From an uncultured Pelagibacteraceae bacterium (GTDB taxonomy: Bacteria > Pseudomonadota > Alphaproteobacteria > Pelagibacterales > Pelagibacteraceae): a stretch of 64,000 nucleotides of DNA. Location: the NCBI GenBank assembly GCA_902566365.1, contig CACFIH010000004.1:33290-97289 (forward strand), given 5' to 3'. This document shows, in pieces, positions 9,940-18,966 of this stretch. A program made the position numbers and the translations under genes. The notes under the pieces are model-generated. The model had not been told where the DNA came from. It saw only the letters and a list, made by a program, of their open reading frames with translations, and did no database searches. The number at the start of each line of letters is the position of its first letter. Positions within the stretch are counted from its first letter, which is position 1.

Positions 9940-10362
9940 CTATAAGTTAGCAGCATCTTTAGCAAGTAAATCTACTTCATTATTTAATTGATCAGTTGAA
10001 TGTGCTTTTACCCAGTTCCAACTTATTTCAAACTCATTATTTAGTAGATCTAATTCTGTCCAAAGTGTTTTATTACTTACCTCTTTTTTGTTTGCTGTTT
10101 TCCATCCATTTTTTTTCCAATTGTGTATCCATTCAGTGATTCCAGACTTTACATATTTAGAGTCTGTAAAAATTTGAACTTTACTTCCTTTTGGAATTTT
10201 TTTAAGCGCCTCTATAGGTGCTAATAATTCCATCTGATTATTTGTTGTTTCTTTTTTACTTCCTTTGAGTTCAGTTTTTTTCCCTTCGTTCAATATTATT
10301 GCTGCCCAACCACCTTTGCCTGGATTACCAAGACATGAACCATCGGTATAAATTTTAATCAT
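9940..10362 (-). CDS. rnhA: ribonuclease HI
   Basis: Degrades the RNA of RNA-DNA hybrids. The 140-aa protein has the catalytic DEDD set: D7 in IYTDGSCLGNPG, Glu in NNQMELLAPIEAL, Asp in IFTDSKYV, and Asp in a VDLLAKDAA segment. The active-site His is in VKAHSTDQLNNEVD. Its start overlaps the thrB stop by one base. It is the final gene of the long minus-strand run that begins at dciA. RNase HII is also encoded in this window. Confidence 0.97.
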   Translation of the reverse strand: MIKIYTDGSCLGNPGKGGWAAIILNEGKKTELKGSKKETTNNQMELLAPIEALKKIPKGSKVQIFTDSKYVKSGITEWIHNWKKNGWKTANKKEVSNKTLWTELDLLNNEFEISWNWVKAHSTDQLNNEVDLLAKDAANL

Positions 10363-11327
10363 TAAACTAAATAATCCCTATAGTTTTTTAAATTATTGTG
10401 AATTATCAGTTTTTGATAATATTCTCTTGGATCCTTAATTTTTATCAAAGCAGTTTTTGGAGTATTTGTATAGTCGTAAAGTCTTGTCAGAAAATATCTC
10501 ATCGCAGCAGCACGGCATAAAATATTCAATGATTTTTTCTCAATTCTAGAGATCTTTTTAATACCCTCATATCCTCTAATTAAATTTTTAACCTTTTTTT
10601 TATTTAATTTAAATTGTGATTTTTTTTTATCAAAACAAAGAGCATTGATACATATTGCTATTTCATACATAAAATAATCGTTTGCAGCAAAATAAAAATC
10701 TATAATTCCAGAGATTTTATTTTTTTTAAAAAATATATTATCTATAAAAAGATCACCATGTATTATCCCATTTGGTAATTTTTTTGGCCATTTATTTTTA
10801 ATTTCTTTAAAATTACTTTTCAGAAATTTTTCTAAGTTAATGAATTTTTTTGATTTAAATTTAATATTTTTTAATAATGGATTTAAATTTTTAATATTCA
10901 TTGAGTTTTTTCTAAATAATTTAATTTTTTTTGAGGAAGAGTGCATTTGAGCAACAGTTTTTCCAATATCATAACAATTTTTCAGATTAAGATTTTTTTT
11001 ATCTTTTCCATCAAGAAATGAAACAACGCAAGCGACCTTATTCTTAATTTTAAATAGATATTTTCCATCACGATTTTTTAGTGGTTTTGGACATCTTATT
11101 TTTAGGTCGTTTAATTGATCCATTAATTTCATAAAAAAAGGTATTTCCTTTTTTTGGACTCTTTTTTCAAAAATAGTTAGTATAAACTTACTGTTTTTTG
11201 ATTTTAATAGATAATTAGTATTTTCAATACCTTGTTTGATACCTTTAAAACTTAAAAATTTTTGGTTTTCAAATTTTTTGTTAATATATGAAATTTCTTT
11301 CTTATTTATTTTTGTATAAACAGCCAT
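10362..11327 (-). CDS. thrB: homoserine kinase, ThrB2 (APH-fold) type
   Basis: Phosphorylates homoserine for threonine synthesis. This is the aminoglycoside-phosphotransferase-fold form used in many alphaproteobacteria, not the GHMP kinase form. Visible marks are the N-terminal GIKQGIENTNYLL strand-turn, the catalytic loop IIHGDLFIDNIFF and the metal-binding IIDFYFAANDYFMYEIA. Length (321 aa) is normal. It starts directly after ispH and hands over to rnhA by a one-base overlap. The product of this step is used by thrC on the other strand. Confidence 0.94.
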   Translation of the reverse strand: MAVYTKINKKEISYINKKFENQKFLSFKGIKQGIENTNYLLKSKNSKFILTIFEKRVQKKEIPFFMKLMDQLNDLKIRCPKPLKNRDGKYLFKIKNKVACVVSFLDGKDKKNLNLKNCYDIGKTVAQMHSSSKKIKLFRKNSMNIKNLNPLLKNIKFKSKKFINLEKFLKSNFKEIKNKWPKKLPNGIIHGDLFIDNIFFKKNKISGIIDFYFAANDYFMYEIAICINALCFDKKKSQFKLNKKKVKNLIRGYEGIKKISRIEKKSLNILCRAAAMRYFLTRLYDYTNTPKTALIKIKDPREYYQKLIIHNNLKNYRDYLV

Positions 11328-12272
11328 TTAGTTCAATTTTTTTGGAACATGGAAAACAACGTTTTCTTTTATAATCTCCACTTCTTCTATAGTTACTGTA
11401 AATTTATTTTTCAATTCTTTAATGAAATTTACGACAAGTATCTCAGGGGCAGAGGCACCAGATGAAATTCCAATTATATTTGAATTTTCAATCAAATTAA
11501 ATGGAATTTCACTTTGAGAATGAATCAGTATAGAATTAAGACAACCCGATTTCTTTGCAACTTCTACTAATCTTAGAGAATTAGAGGAATTTCTACTTCC
11601 AATTACAAAAAATAAATCACATTTTTTTGCAATATTTTTAACTGCCATTTGTCTATTTGTTGTTGCGTAACAAATATCCTCTTTCATGGGCTCTTTAATA
11701 TTTGGAAATTTATTTTTTAAAATTTCAATTATTTCTTTTGTGTCATCCACAGATAAAGTTGTTTGAGTAACATAAGAAATTTTTTTGTTATTTTGAGGTT
11801 TATACTTTTTAGCTTCATCTTCATTTTGAATAAGATCTATTGATCCAGTAGGTAATTGTCCCATTGTACCAATAACCTCAGGATGGTTTTGGTGGCCAAT
11901 TAAAATTAAATGATAACCAGCTTTGTGAAGATTTTCTGCTTCTCTATGTACTTTGGACACCAACGGGCACGTAGCATCAATATAACTCATGTTATAATTT
12001 TTTGCGTTCTCGGGTATTTTTTTTGGAACCCCATGAGCTGAAAAAATAACTGGTCTTGATTTATCTTCTATTTCCTCAAGTTCCTCTACAAAAATAGCTC
12101 CTTTATTTTTCAAATCATCAACAACATATTTATTGTGAACTATTTCGTGTCTTACATAAACAGGAGCTCCATATTTTTTAATAGATTTTTCTACAATTTC
12201 GATTGCCCTTTCAACACCCGCACAAAACCCCCTAGGTGCTGATAATAATATTTTAATTTCTTTGTTTTTCAT
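11328..12272 (-). CDS. ispH: 4-hydroxy-3-methylbut-2-enyl diphosphate reductase
   Basis: Last step of the MEP pathway, giving IPP and DMAPP with a [4Fe-4S] cluster. The three cluster cysteines are C17 (APRGFCAGV), C103 (DATCPLVSKVH) and C202 (ICYATTNRQ); the H/E residues of the HNKYVV and GHQNHPEV segments are present. The ATG lies inside the 3' end of blh (20-bp overlap), so translation is probably coupled to the carotenoid genes. That placement links precursor supply with carotenoid demand. ispE of the same pathway is at 28719. Confidence 0.97.
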   Translation of the reverse strand: MKNKEIKILLSAPRGFCAGVERAIEIVEKSIKKYGAPVYVRHEIVHNKYVVDDLKNKGAIFVEELEEIEDKSRPVIFSAHGVPKKIPENAKNYNMSYIDATCPLVSKVHREAENLHKAGYHLILIGHQNHPEVIGTMGQLPTGSIDLIQNEDEAKKYKPQNNKKISYVTQTTLSVDDTKEIIEILKNKFPNIKEPMKEDICYATTNRQMAVKNIAKKCDLFFVIGSRNSSNSLRLVEVAKKSGCLNSILIHSQSEIPFNLIENSNIIGISSGASAPEILVVNFIKELKNKFTVTIEEVEIIKENVVFHVPKKLN

Positions 12273-13197
12273 TTTTTTCTAAAAGATACTCAAGCAATAT
12301 ATGTGGAAAGGTTAAAGACGCCAAACCTATAAATATGATCCTTAAAATTGAAATATCCAAATTATAAGTATTATTCAAAAAATAAAGACCAATTAAAGAA
12401 ATAATAGCTGTTAAAATAGTCAAAGGTAAAGCTTTTTTTAAAAATTTTTTAAACCCCAAACCTAAGTCATGATTATCAAGTTCAAGAATTAAAGTAATAG
12501 AATGCCTAATTGAATGTAAAAAGCAAAAATAAACAGTAAATGCCAATAGAGGAGAAAAATAAAAATTTAAAATTAAAATTGAAAAATAATCAAAAAAGAT
12601 AGCAAATTTCTTTATCTCAAAATTTTTACCAAATAATATAATATGAGCCAAAGTACTTAAAATGATACTAAATAATAAAATATTATTCGTTTCAATAAAA
12701 TCTAATAGATAATAAAAATTTTCATTATTAACCAGAAGCACCTTAAAAATGTTTATTGTTTCATCAAAATGAAAATAAATAGGTGCCAGTATAATAAGAG
12801 AACCTTTTATAAAGAATAATATTTGATTTGAATATGAGTTAGCAATTATTAGAAATTGGGTATCTTCTTTACCAAAGTGATATGAAGCCACTATTAAAAA
12901 AATTATTAAACAAATAGTTGGAAAGATTATCCACAAAACTATGACTGCAACAGTTATTAAACTGTATAATAGATAAAAAATAGAATTATTATTTATTTTT
13001 AAAATTTTTAAAAGCTTTTCACCTTTAATATTATCAAGAGATCCATGAGAAATACCAATACTTAAAATGAGTAATAAACAAATCAATGGAGAGATCGTAA
13101 AATCATTAATTATAAATGTTAACAAAGAAAAAATATTACAAAATAAAAAGAAAATAAATGAGTGTTTTAGATTTATCTTTTTAATTTTATTTTCCAT
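12253..13197 (-). CDS. blh: beta-carotene 15,15'-dioxygenase, Brp/Blh family
   Basis: Membrane enzyme that cleaves beta-carotene into two retinal molecules, the chromophore of proteorhodopsin. The family histidine motifs are present: GISHGSLDNIKG near residue 50, SYHFGKEDTQF near 105, and FLHSIRHS near 230. About eight hydrophobic helices span the 314 aa. It starts 1 bp after the lycopene cyclase stop and overlaps ispH. Its presence implies a rhodopsin gene elsewhere in the genome; none is in this window. Confidence 0.93.
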   Translation of the reverse strand: MENKIKKINLKHSFIFFLFCNIFSLLTFIINDFTISPLICLLLILSIGISHGSLDNIKGEKLLKILKINNNSIFYLLYSLITVAVIVLWIIFPTICLIIFLIVASYHFGKEDTQFLIIANSYSNQILFFIKGSLIILAPIYFHFDETINIFKVLLVNNENFYYLLDFIETNNILLFSIILSTLAHIILFGKNFEIKKFAIFFDYFSILILNFYFSPLLAFTVYFCFLHSIRHSITLILELDNHDLGLGFKKFLKKALPLTILTAIISLIGLYFLNNTYNLDISILRIIFIGLASLTFPHILLEYLLEKNEKQRN

Positions 13198-13198
13198 T

Positions 13199-14266
13199 TT
13201 AATAGAATAATGCTTTAATAAAAATCCCTTTAGGCATTTTAAAGATTATTTTTAAATCTTCATAAAAATTACTTTTATTGGATAAAAATTTTATAATAGT
13301 CTTAGGTGATGTCTTAAACATGTTAAAGAATATATTGGGCATCTTTTCTGGATTTTTATTTAGAACACGAAGAAAAATGTCATCTAAAAATTGGTATTTT
13401 TTATTTATTTCAAATTTTTTATTAATTGAAATTTTTTCAATATTTTTTCTAATATATCGACTGTGTTCTTGAATATTCAAAAAAGTATAACCAGTGCTTA
13501 ATCTGGTCATGCCTCCCGCTGTTCCAATATTAATTTTATTTTTTTCTTTTTTGAATTTTGGGTAGAAAAGAGGGATCGCACCTTCCTCTCTGTAGAGAAC
13601 TTTGTAATTTTTAATTTTCAGGTGTTTATCAATGTATTCTTTTATTTGGAAATCATAATCTTTTAGAGAGCTGTCATTCATTCTTGAAAGCCATGTCGTT
13701 TCTACTAAGGCTTTATTTTTAGAGTAAGGAAGAGTATAAAAAAAATGAACACTATTTCTTTGATCACAATCAAAATCCATGAGATTAAAAATTTCATCAT
13801 CAAAAATATTATTTTCAGTTTCAATTTCTACACCACAAAAATGTTGCCAAAGATTTAGATAATCTTTTTTAATATCTGGCACACTATTAAAGATAAACGA
13901 ATTTTGTGTGTTGATCTCTTTTAAATCTTTAAAAAAATGAATATTTTTATTTTCTTTTAATTTATTATTTATTTTTTCATAAAACAAACCGCTATCAATA
14001 CTCTGATATGGATAATCCTTACATTCTAAGTAATTTGTTTTATTTGGTATGTTGACTGAGAAATTATCCCAACTTTTTATAATACAATCATCGAAATTAT
14101 GGGGCACTACTTTCCAAAATGACCATGTTTTATCTCTTTTATATTCTTGCCTTGGCTCAATAATCGCTAAAGTTTTATCTTTTAATTTTTCATTAATTTC
14201 TAATTCGTAAGCAAGTGATAAACCAGCACAACCTCCTCCAATAATAATATAATCAAATTCTTTCAT
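13199..14266 (-). CDS. crtY: lycopene beta-cyclase
   Basis: Converts lycopene to beta-carotene. The protein (355 aa) has the N-terminal FAD fold DYIIIGGGCAGLSLAYELE with the flavin-contacting Glu at IIEPR. The CrtY-type DKTWSFW motif is near residue 45 and the IGTAGGMTRLSTGYTF motif near residue 255. It overlaps crtB by 14 bp upstream and is followed by blh after 1 bp, giving the order crtI-crtB-crtY-blh. Confidence 0.94.
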   Translation of the reverse strand: MKEFDYIIIGGGCAGLSLAYELEINEKLKDKTLAIIEPRQEYKRDKTWSFWKVVPHNFDDCIIKSWDNFSVNIPNKTNYLECKDYPYQSIDSGLFYEKINNKLKENKNIHFFKDLKEINTQNSFIFNSVPDIKKDYLNLWQHFCGVEIETENNIFDDEIFNLMDFDCDQRNSVHFFYTLPYSKNKALVETTWLSRMNDSSLKDYDFQIKEYIDKHLKIKNYKVLYREEGAIPLFYPKFKKEKNKINIGTAGGMTRLSTGYTFLNIQEHSRYIRKNIEKISINKKFEINKKYQFLDDIFLRVLNKNPEKMPNIFFNMFKTSPKTIIKFLSNKSNFYEDLKIIFKMPKGIFIKALFY

Positions 14267-15104
14267 CTAAATTTATTTCCTCATAAATCAAATTATGCTC
14301 ATTTAGTATTTGACCATTCTTCTTATAATGGAACGACAATCTAATTAAGTCAAAAATTGAAAGAAAAGTCTCTAAGATTTTTTCTGCGTTTGAAACATAT
14401 ATTTTTCCAGAATTTTGGTAATCGTTAAAGTTTTTTTTGTTTAGAATTTTATGTCCTATTTTTCTATAAACTCTTCTAGCAACTAAAATAGAAAAACGAA
14501 AACTTATAGGTATATCCCTAATAGAATAAAATGAACTTTCATAAAATGTTTCAGCAAGATTGATAGTTGATGAAATCTCTTCAAAATTTTTCTTTATATA
14601 AGAACGATTTTTTTCAAAGTCTTCAATTACATCTCTTGATATATTAGTGAGCTGCATTGCTATTCCAAGGTCAATAGCTGATTTAAGTGAGTTTTTTTTA
14701 CTAACTCTTAAAATTTTAGCCATCATTAATCCAACGGTTCCAGCAACTCTGTATGAGTAAATTAATAAATCTTTTCTTGAATTTAGTTTAACTGTCTCCT
14801 TAATATCAGATTTAATTCCAACCAGTAAATCTCTAACTATTTCCAAAGATATATTGTATTCCTCTATAAGACCCCACATATTTTTGATGATTGGGTTATT
14901 AAAGTTTTTTTGATTAAAATCTTTTTCAAAAAGCTCAAATTTTTTTTCTTTATTTTCTATTTCATCATCATCATCTGCAAGGTTGTCTACGACTCTACAA
15001 AAATCATATAAAGTTGAACATTTGTTTAATGTTTTTTTAGGTAAAAAAAAACCTGCCCAACTAAATGACTTAGCATAAACAGACAAGTAAGTTTTGTCAG
15101 ACAT
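14253..15104 (-). CDS. crtB: 15-cis-phytoene synthase
   Basis: Condenses two geranylgeranyl diphosphates into phytoene. The 283-aa protein has both Asp-rich magnesium sites. The first is DFCRVVDNLADDDDE at about residues 34-48. The second is LTNISRDVIEDFEKNR, near residues 150-170. Its ATG overlaps the crtI stop by one base. A crtE-type GGPP synthase is not present in this window and must be elsewhere, or be replaced by another prenyl synthase. Confidence 0.95.
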   Translation of the reverse strand: MSDKTYLSVYAKSFSWAGFFLPKKTLNKCSTLYDFCRVVDNLADDDDEIENKEKKFELFEKDFNQKNFNNPIIKNMWGLIEEYNISLEIVRDLLVGIKSDIKETVKLNSRKDLLIYSYRVAGTVGLMMAKILRVSKKNSLKSAIDLGIAMQLTNISRDVIEDFEKNRSYIKKNFEEISSTINLAETFYESSFYSIRDIPISFRFSILVARRVYRKIGHKILNKKNFNDYQNSGKIYVSNAEKILETFLSIFDLIRLSFHYKKNGQILNEHNLIYEEINLDERI

Positions 15105-16564
15105 TATAAAATTTTATCTAATACCTTTGCCGATGAAAGAACCCCTGGTACACCTGCTCCTGGATGTGTTCCTGCTCCTACGAAATAAAGTCCATCATAT
15201 ATCTCAGATTTATTATGAAATCTAAAATAAGCTGATTGAGAAAATTTAGGCTGGATAGAAAAACCTGAACCATATTTTGTATTTAAATCTTTTTCAAAAT
15301 AATCTGGGGTCAAATAAAAATCTTCAACAATGTTTTCTTTAAGGTTAGGCATTAAGTCACTTTGCATTTTATCAATTACTAAATTTTTCATTTTTTCTCC
15401 CTCTTTAGACCAATCAATATTTGATTGGTTATTAGGAACTGGTACAAGTACATAAAAGCAATCATTCCCTTCAGGAGCCATAGATTTATCCGTTGATGAT
15501 GGTCTATGAAGATAATAACTAATATCATCATTTAATTTTTTGTTGTTAAATATATCATCTAGATGTTCTTTGTATTTATTACCAAACTTAATTGTGTGAT
15601 GTTCTACGTTTTCATATTTTTTTTTTGTGCCAAAATAATAAACAAATAATCCCATTGAATATTCCATTCGATTCTTTTTCCATTTGAAAAGAAATGAATT
15701 ATTTGTATTACCATTTAACATATTTTCATAAACTGCAGGTGGATCTGCATTACAAATTACATTATTAGAATCTATAATCGTTTGATCATTAAGCTGTACA
15801 CCAGTAATTTTTTTTCTATCTGAAATAATTTTTGTTACTTCGTGTCCTTTAATTATTTTAATTCCTTCTTCATTCATTAATCTTTCAAAGCCTTTTATAA
15901 TATTTCCAGTTCCTCCCATAGAATAATGAATTCCCCATTTTTTCTCCAGATATAAAATTAGTCCATAAATAGAAGTTGTAGTAAAGGGATTTCCTCCAAC
16001 CAATAATGGGTGCATACTTAACATTCTTCTTAATTTTTCATTTTTTATGTATGATGAAACTAATGAATAAACTGATTTATAGCTTTTAAGTTTTAAGAGA
16101 GCAGGTAATTGTTTTATCATTACAAATGGTTTATCAAATGGAACATCTGCAAGTTCAGTAAAACCTTTATCAAAAATCTTTTTTGTAAAATTCACTAATC
16201 TTTCATAGCCTTTTACGTCTTCCTTACTTATTTCTTCAATTTGTCTTTTCATTTCAGTTTCATTTCCTGAGTAATTAAATCTGGTTTTATCTTCAAAAAT
16301 AAATTGATACCAAATTTTTAATGGAGAAATTTTTATGTAATCTTTCGGGTCTTTTTTGAAAATTTCAAATAATTCATAAATTAAGTAGGGTGCTGTAATT
16401 ACAGTCGGCCCACCGTCATATATAAATCCATTTTTCTCGAAGACTCTAGCTCTACCTCCAAGATCAGGATGTTTTTCAATTAATGTTACATCATGACCTT
16501 TTGCCTTAAGACGGAGTGCAGCAGCAATACCACCAAAACCAGAGCCAATTACAACAGAATTCAT
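15104..16564 (-). CDS. crtI: phytoene desaturase (lycopene-forming)
   Basis: FAD enzyme that introduces the double bonds turning phytoene into lycopene. It is 486 aa long. The N-terminus holds the dinucleotide fold VIGSGFGGIAAALRL and the LGGRARVFEKNGFIYDGGP motif; the C-terminus has the bacterial CrtI signature GLYFVGAGTHPGAGVPG. It is the first carotenoid gene and begins 39 bp after the atpF stop in the same direction, with no convincing promoter visible in the gap. Confidence 0.96.
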   Translation of the reverse strand: MNSVVIGSGFGGIAAALRLKAKGHDVTLIEKHPDLGGRARVFEKNGFIYDGGPTVITAPYLIYELFEIFKKDPKDYIKISPLKIWYQFIFEDKTRFNYSGNETEMKRQIEEISKEDVKGYERLVNFTKKIFDKGFTELADVPFDKPFVMIKQLPALLKLKSYKSVYSLVSSYIKNEKLRRMLSMHPLLVGGNPFTTTSIYGLILYLEKKWGIHYSMGGTGNIIKGFERLMNEEGIKIIKGHEVTKIISDRKKITGVQLNDQTIIDSNNVICNADPPAVYENMLNGNTNNSFLFKWKKNRMEYSMGLFVYYFGTKKKYENVEHHTIKFGNKYKEHLDDIFNNKKLNDDISYYLHRPSSTDKSMAPEGNDCFYVLVPVPNNQSNIDWSKEGEKMKNLVIDKMQSDLMPNLKENIVEDFYLTPDYFEKDLNTKYGSGFSIQPKFSQSAYFRFHNKSEIYDGLYFVGAGTHPGAGVPGVLSSAKVLDKIL

Positions 16565-16603
16565 TATGATAATTTATAGTTTTTTAGAATAATTGTAAGA
16601 GGA

Positions 16604-17101
16604 TTATGAGTTTATTTTTTTTAACTCTTCCTTAGTTTCATTTAAATTTTTTTGAAACAATGCATCTAACTTGGATTTATCTACAGAAGTAGTGATAATT
16701 TTTTTTACTGAATCAACAGCAATTTTTACAGACGCATTTTTTATCTCTTTTATTGCTGCATCTTTCATCTGTATAATTTTAGTTTCAGCTGTATTTTTTT
16801 TAATTTCTGAAGATTTATGAAATTTATCATTTAATTCAATAATCATCCTATCACTATCTTTTTTAGCTTGCTCTAAAATTTCATTACTAACTGAATGTGC
16901 CGTATCAAGTTTTTTTTGAGCATTTTCTAATAAAACCTTGGCCTCAGTTCTTAATTTTTCACTCTCATTAATTTCACTCTCAATATCTAAAATGAGCTTA
17001 TTGAGAATTTCATTTATCTTTTGAGGTACTTTTAAATATATTAATCCTCCAAAAAATATTAAAAAAGATATTGCCACCCAAAATGTTGAATCAATTACCA
17101 T
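16604..17101 (-). CDS. atpF: ATP synthase F0 subunit b
   Basis: Peripheral-stalk subunit with one N-terminal membrane helix at about residues 5-22 and a long charged coiled coil to the C-terminus. I choose the ATG at 17101 (MVIDSTFWVAISF), which gives 165 aa and an 11-bp overlap with the preceding b' gene. ATGs further upstream (17134 and 17116) would add a charged leader unusual for the family. The downstream partner is crtI. Confidence 0.92.
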   Translation of the reverse strand: MVIDSTFWVAISFLIFFGGLIYLKVPQKINEILNKLILDIESEINESEKLRTEAKVLLENAQKKLDTAHSVSNEILEQAKKDSDRMIIELNDKFHKSSEIKKNTAETKIIQMKDAAIKEIKNASVKIAVDSVKKIITTSVDKSKLDALFQKNLNETKEELKKINS

Positions 17102-17681
17102 AGTACTTATCACCATTTTTTTTTGAAAGATCATTAACGATTGCTGAAATACTACTATTATTAATATCGGTACCTATCAAGTTTTTTAATATTTCAGAGG
17201 AAGTCTCAATTGCAATCTTATTAATTTTTTCTGGAGCAGTTTTTTTAAGTTCATTAATTTCTTTTTCTGCTATTTTGATCTCTTCATCAATTTGCTTTTC
17301 TAATTTTTCTCTTTTAGAATTAATATCTTTTAAGGATTTTTCTTTTGTCTCTTTAAAGATATTTTTTGCTTTAGATTTGCTTTTCATAATTATTTCTTCA
17401 TATTCTTTAAGCTTAGACTCGCTATCTTCTCTTTGTTTTTCCGCTGCCTCAATATTTTCTTGTATTTGAGATTTCCTTCTCTCTAAATTTTTAACTATTT
17501 TAGGTAATATTATTTTTGATAAAAATAAATACAAAATACTAAAAGTTAATATAAGCCAAAATATTTGGGAAATCCAAAATTCAGGATTTAATTGAGGCAT
17601 ACCTCCACTCTCAGCTGCAAAAACCTCTTTGATGAAAAAGAGGTTATAAAATATAATATGAAAAAAATATTTTTTAATCAT
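17091..17681 (-). CDS. atpF': ATP synthase F0 subunit b'
   Basis: Second peripheral-stalk subunit, as in phototrophs and most alphaproteobacteria, which use a b-b' heterodimer. The start is ATG 17681 (MIKKYFFHIIF), giving 196 aa. There is a signal-like hydrophobic N-terminus ending near VFAAESGG, then the true helix at about residues 35-55 (PEFWISQIFWLILTF), then a long Lys/Glu coiled coil. A TTG 15 bases upstream is possible but overlaps atpE. Also called atpG or atpX in some genomes. Confidence 0.92.
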   Translation of the reverse strand: MIKKYFFHIIFYNLFFIKEVFAAESGGMPQLNPEFWISQIFWLILTFSILYLFLSKIILPKIVKNLERRKSQIQENIEAAEKQREDSESKLKEYEEIIMKSKSKAKNIFKETKEKSLKDINSKREKLEKQIDEEIKIAEKEINELKKTAPEKINKIAIETSSEILKNLIGTDINNSSISAIVNDLSKKNGDKYYGN

Positions 17682-17685
17682 CAAT

Positions 17686-17913
17686 TTAAAATGCAAAAAG
17701 AATAATTAATGCAACTACTAATCCAAATAATCCTGTTGCCTCAGCTAAGGCAAATCCTAAAAGCAAATTAGGAAATTGTTTTTGTGCTGCAGACGGATTT
17801 CTCATTGCTCCTGATAAATAATTTCCAAAAATTATTCCAATACCAACACCAGCGCCAGCTAAAGCAATTGCTGCTAAACCTGCTCCGATCATTTTTGCCG
17901 CTTCTAACTCCAT
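17686..17913 (-). CDS. atpE: ATP synthase F0 subunit c
   Basis: Proteolipid of the rotor ring, 75 aa, forming a helical hairpin. The first helix carries Gly-rich GAGLAAIALAGAGVGIGIIFG. The polar loop has RNPSAAQKQF with the conserved Arg, Asn and Pro. The second helix has the ion-carrying Glu in GFALAEATGLFG. I read this as a proton type, because the sodium-binding Gln/Ser-Thr set is incomplete. It lies between atpB and the b' gene. Confidence 0.97.
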   Translation of the reverse strand: MELEAAKMIGAGLAAIALAGAGVGIGIIFGNYLSGAMRNPSAAQKQFPNLLLGFALAEATGLFGLVVALIILFAF

Positions 17914-17931
17914 TATATCCTCCTATGTTAA

Positions 17932-18666
17932 TTAATGGTGTAAATTTAATGCATCGTTTAAATAAATGCATGTTAAGATTGCAAAAACATAAGCTTGAAG
18001 AAAAGCAACTAAGATCTCCAAACCTGTTAAAGCAACCGAAAAACTCAGTGGAAGCCATCCACCGATTATTCCAAGACTTATTACAAAGCCTCCGAAAACC
18101 TTCATCATTGTATGACCAGCCATCATATTAGCGAACAGTCTCACAGACAAACTCACAGGCCTACTTAAATAAGATATAATTTCAATAATTACTATTAAAG
18201 GCAGTAATATAATTGGTACTCCACTTGGTACAAATAATTTTAAATAACCAAAGCCATGTTTAATAAAGCCAACAACTGTTACCCCAACAAAAATAAATGC
18301 CGCTAAAACAAAAGTTACAATTATATGACTCGTTACTGTAAATGCATATGGCAACATGCCAAACATGTTACAAAAAAGAACGAACATAAATAGTGAAAAT
18401 ATAAATGCAAAATAAGGTTTTGCTTTTGATCCTGCGGTATCATTTATCATTTTAGATATAAAACCATAACTTAGCTCAGCCAAAAGCTGTATTTTGTTTG
18501 GAATTAAAGAATTTCTTTTTGATCCCAGATTAAAAATTATCAAAATTGCAAGAGTACTTATAACCATAAACAAACTTGCATTTGTAAATGATATATCATA
18601 AGCACCTATTTTAATTTCAGGTCCAATTCTATAAACTTCGAATTGGGTCATTGGATTTGCTGCCAT
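17932..18666 (-). CDS. atpB: ATP synthase F0 subunit a
   Basis: Stator channel subunit with five to six membrane helices, 244 aa. The essential Arg that faces the c ring is in RPVSLSVRLFANMMAGH, at about residues 165-181, and the GLEILVAFLQAYVFAIL helix completes the half channel. The gene order atpI-atpB-atpE-b'-b with no F1 genes is the split arrangement known from alphaproteobacteria. Confidence 0.97.
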   Translation of the reverse strand: MAANPMTQFEVYRIGPEIKIGAYDISFTNASLFMVISTLAILIIFNLGSKRNSLIPNKIQLLAELSYGFISKMINDTAGSKAKPYFAFIFSLFMFVLFCNMFGMLPYAFTVTSHIIVTFVLAAFIFVGVTVVGFIKHGFGYLKLFVPSGVPIILLPLIVIIEIISYLSRPVSLSVRLFANMMAGHTMMKVFGGFVISLGIIGGWLPLSFSVALTGLEILVAFLQAYVFAILTCIYLNDALNLHH

Positions 18667-18677
18667 AAATCTTCTAA

Positions 18678-18953
18678 CTATTTTTGCATATTTTTTGCGG
18701 ATCTAATTACGTTGATTATTCCAGCAATTACACCTACAAAAAAAAATATTAAAATTAACCAGGGTTTAGTACCAAAGGTCTTGTCTAAAATAAACCCAAT
18801 AATTGTCCCTACCGCCACTGCTGAGACCAACTCAGTGCTAAGCTTAAAAGCCGTACCAATAGAGGATGGATTATGTTTTTTGTCATTTAAACTGGTCTTA
18901 GAGACCTTCTTTTTTGCAATTTCTAAGCGAGTTTTAAACTGATCTTTAGTCAT
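18678..18953 (-). CDS. atpI: AtpI/AtpZ-like F0 accessory protein
   Basis: Short protein (91 aa from ATG 18953, MTKDQFKTR) with a charged N-terminal third and two membrane helices at about residues 42-60 and 66-84. Small two-helix proteins at the head of F0 operons belong to the AtpI/AtpZ group and help c-ring assembly or magnesium supply. Position directly before atpB supports this. An extended frame to 19007 would run into the end of smc and lacks family support. Confidence 0.82.
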   Translation of the reverse strand: MTKDQFKTRLEIAKKKVSKTSLNDKKHNPSSIGTAFKLSTELVSAVAVGTIIGFILDKTFGTKPWLILIFFFVGVIAGIINVIRSAKNMQK

Positions 18954-18966
18954 ATGCTTGTTGTTT

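Noticed and set aside
13199..16564. Possible crtE (GGPP synthase) among the carotenoid genes
   Set aside because: All frames between crtI and blh are accounted for; no FARM/SARM-type prenyl synthase is present, so crtE must be elsewhere.
17784..18131. 115-codon + strand frame across atpE and atpB
   Set aside because: It lies wholly antisense to two conserved F0 genes and shows only hydrophobic/Gln-rich shadow composition.
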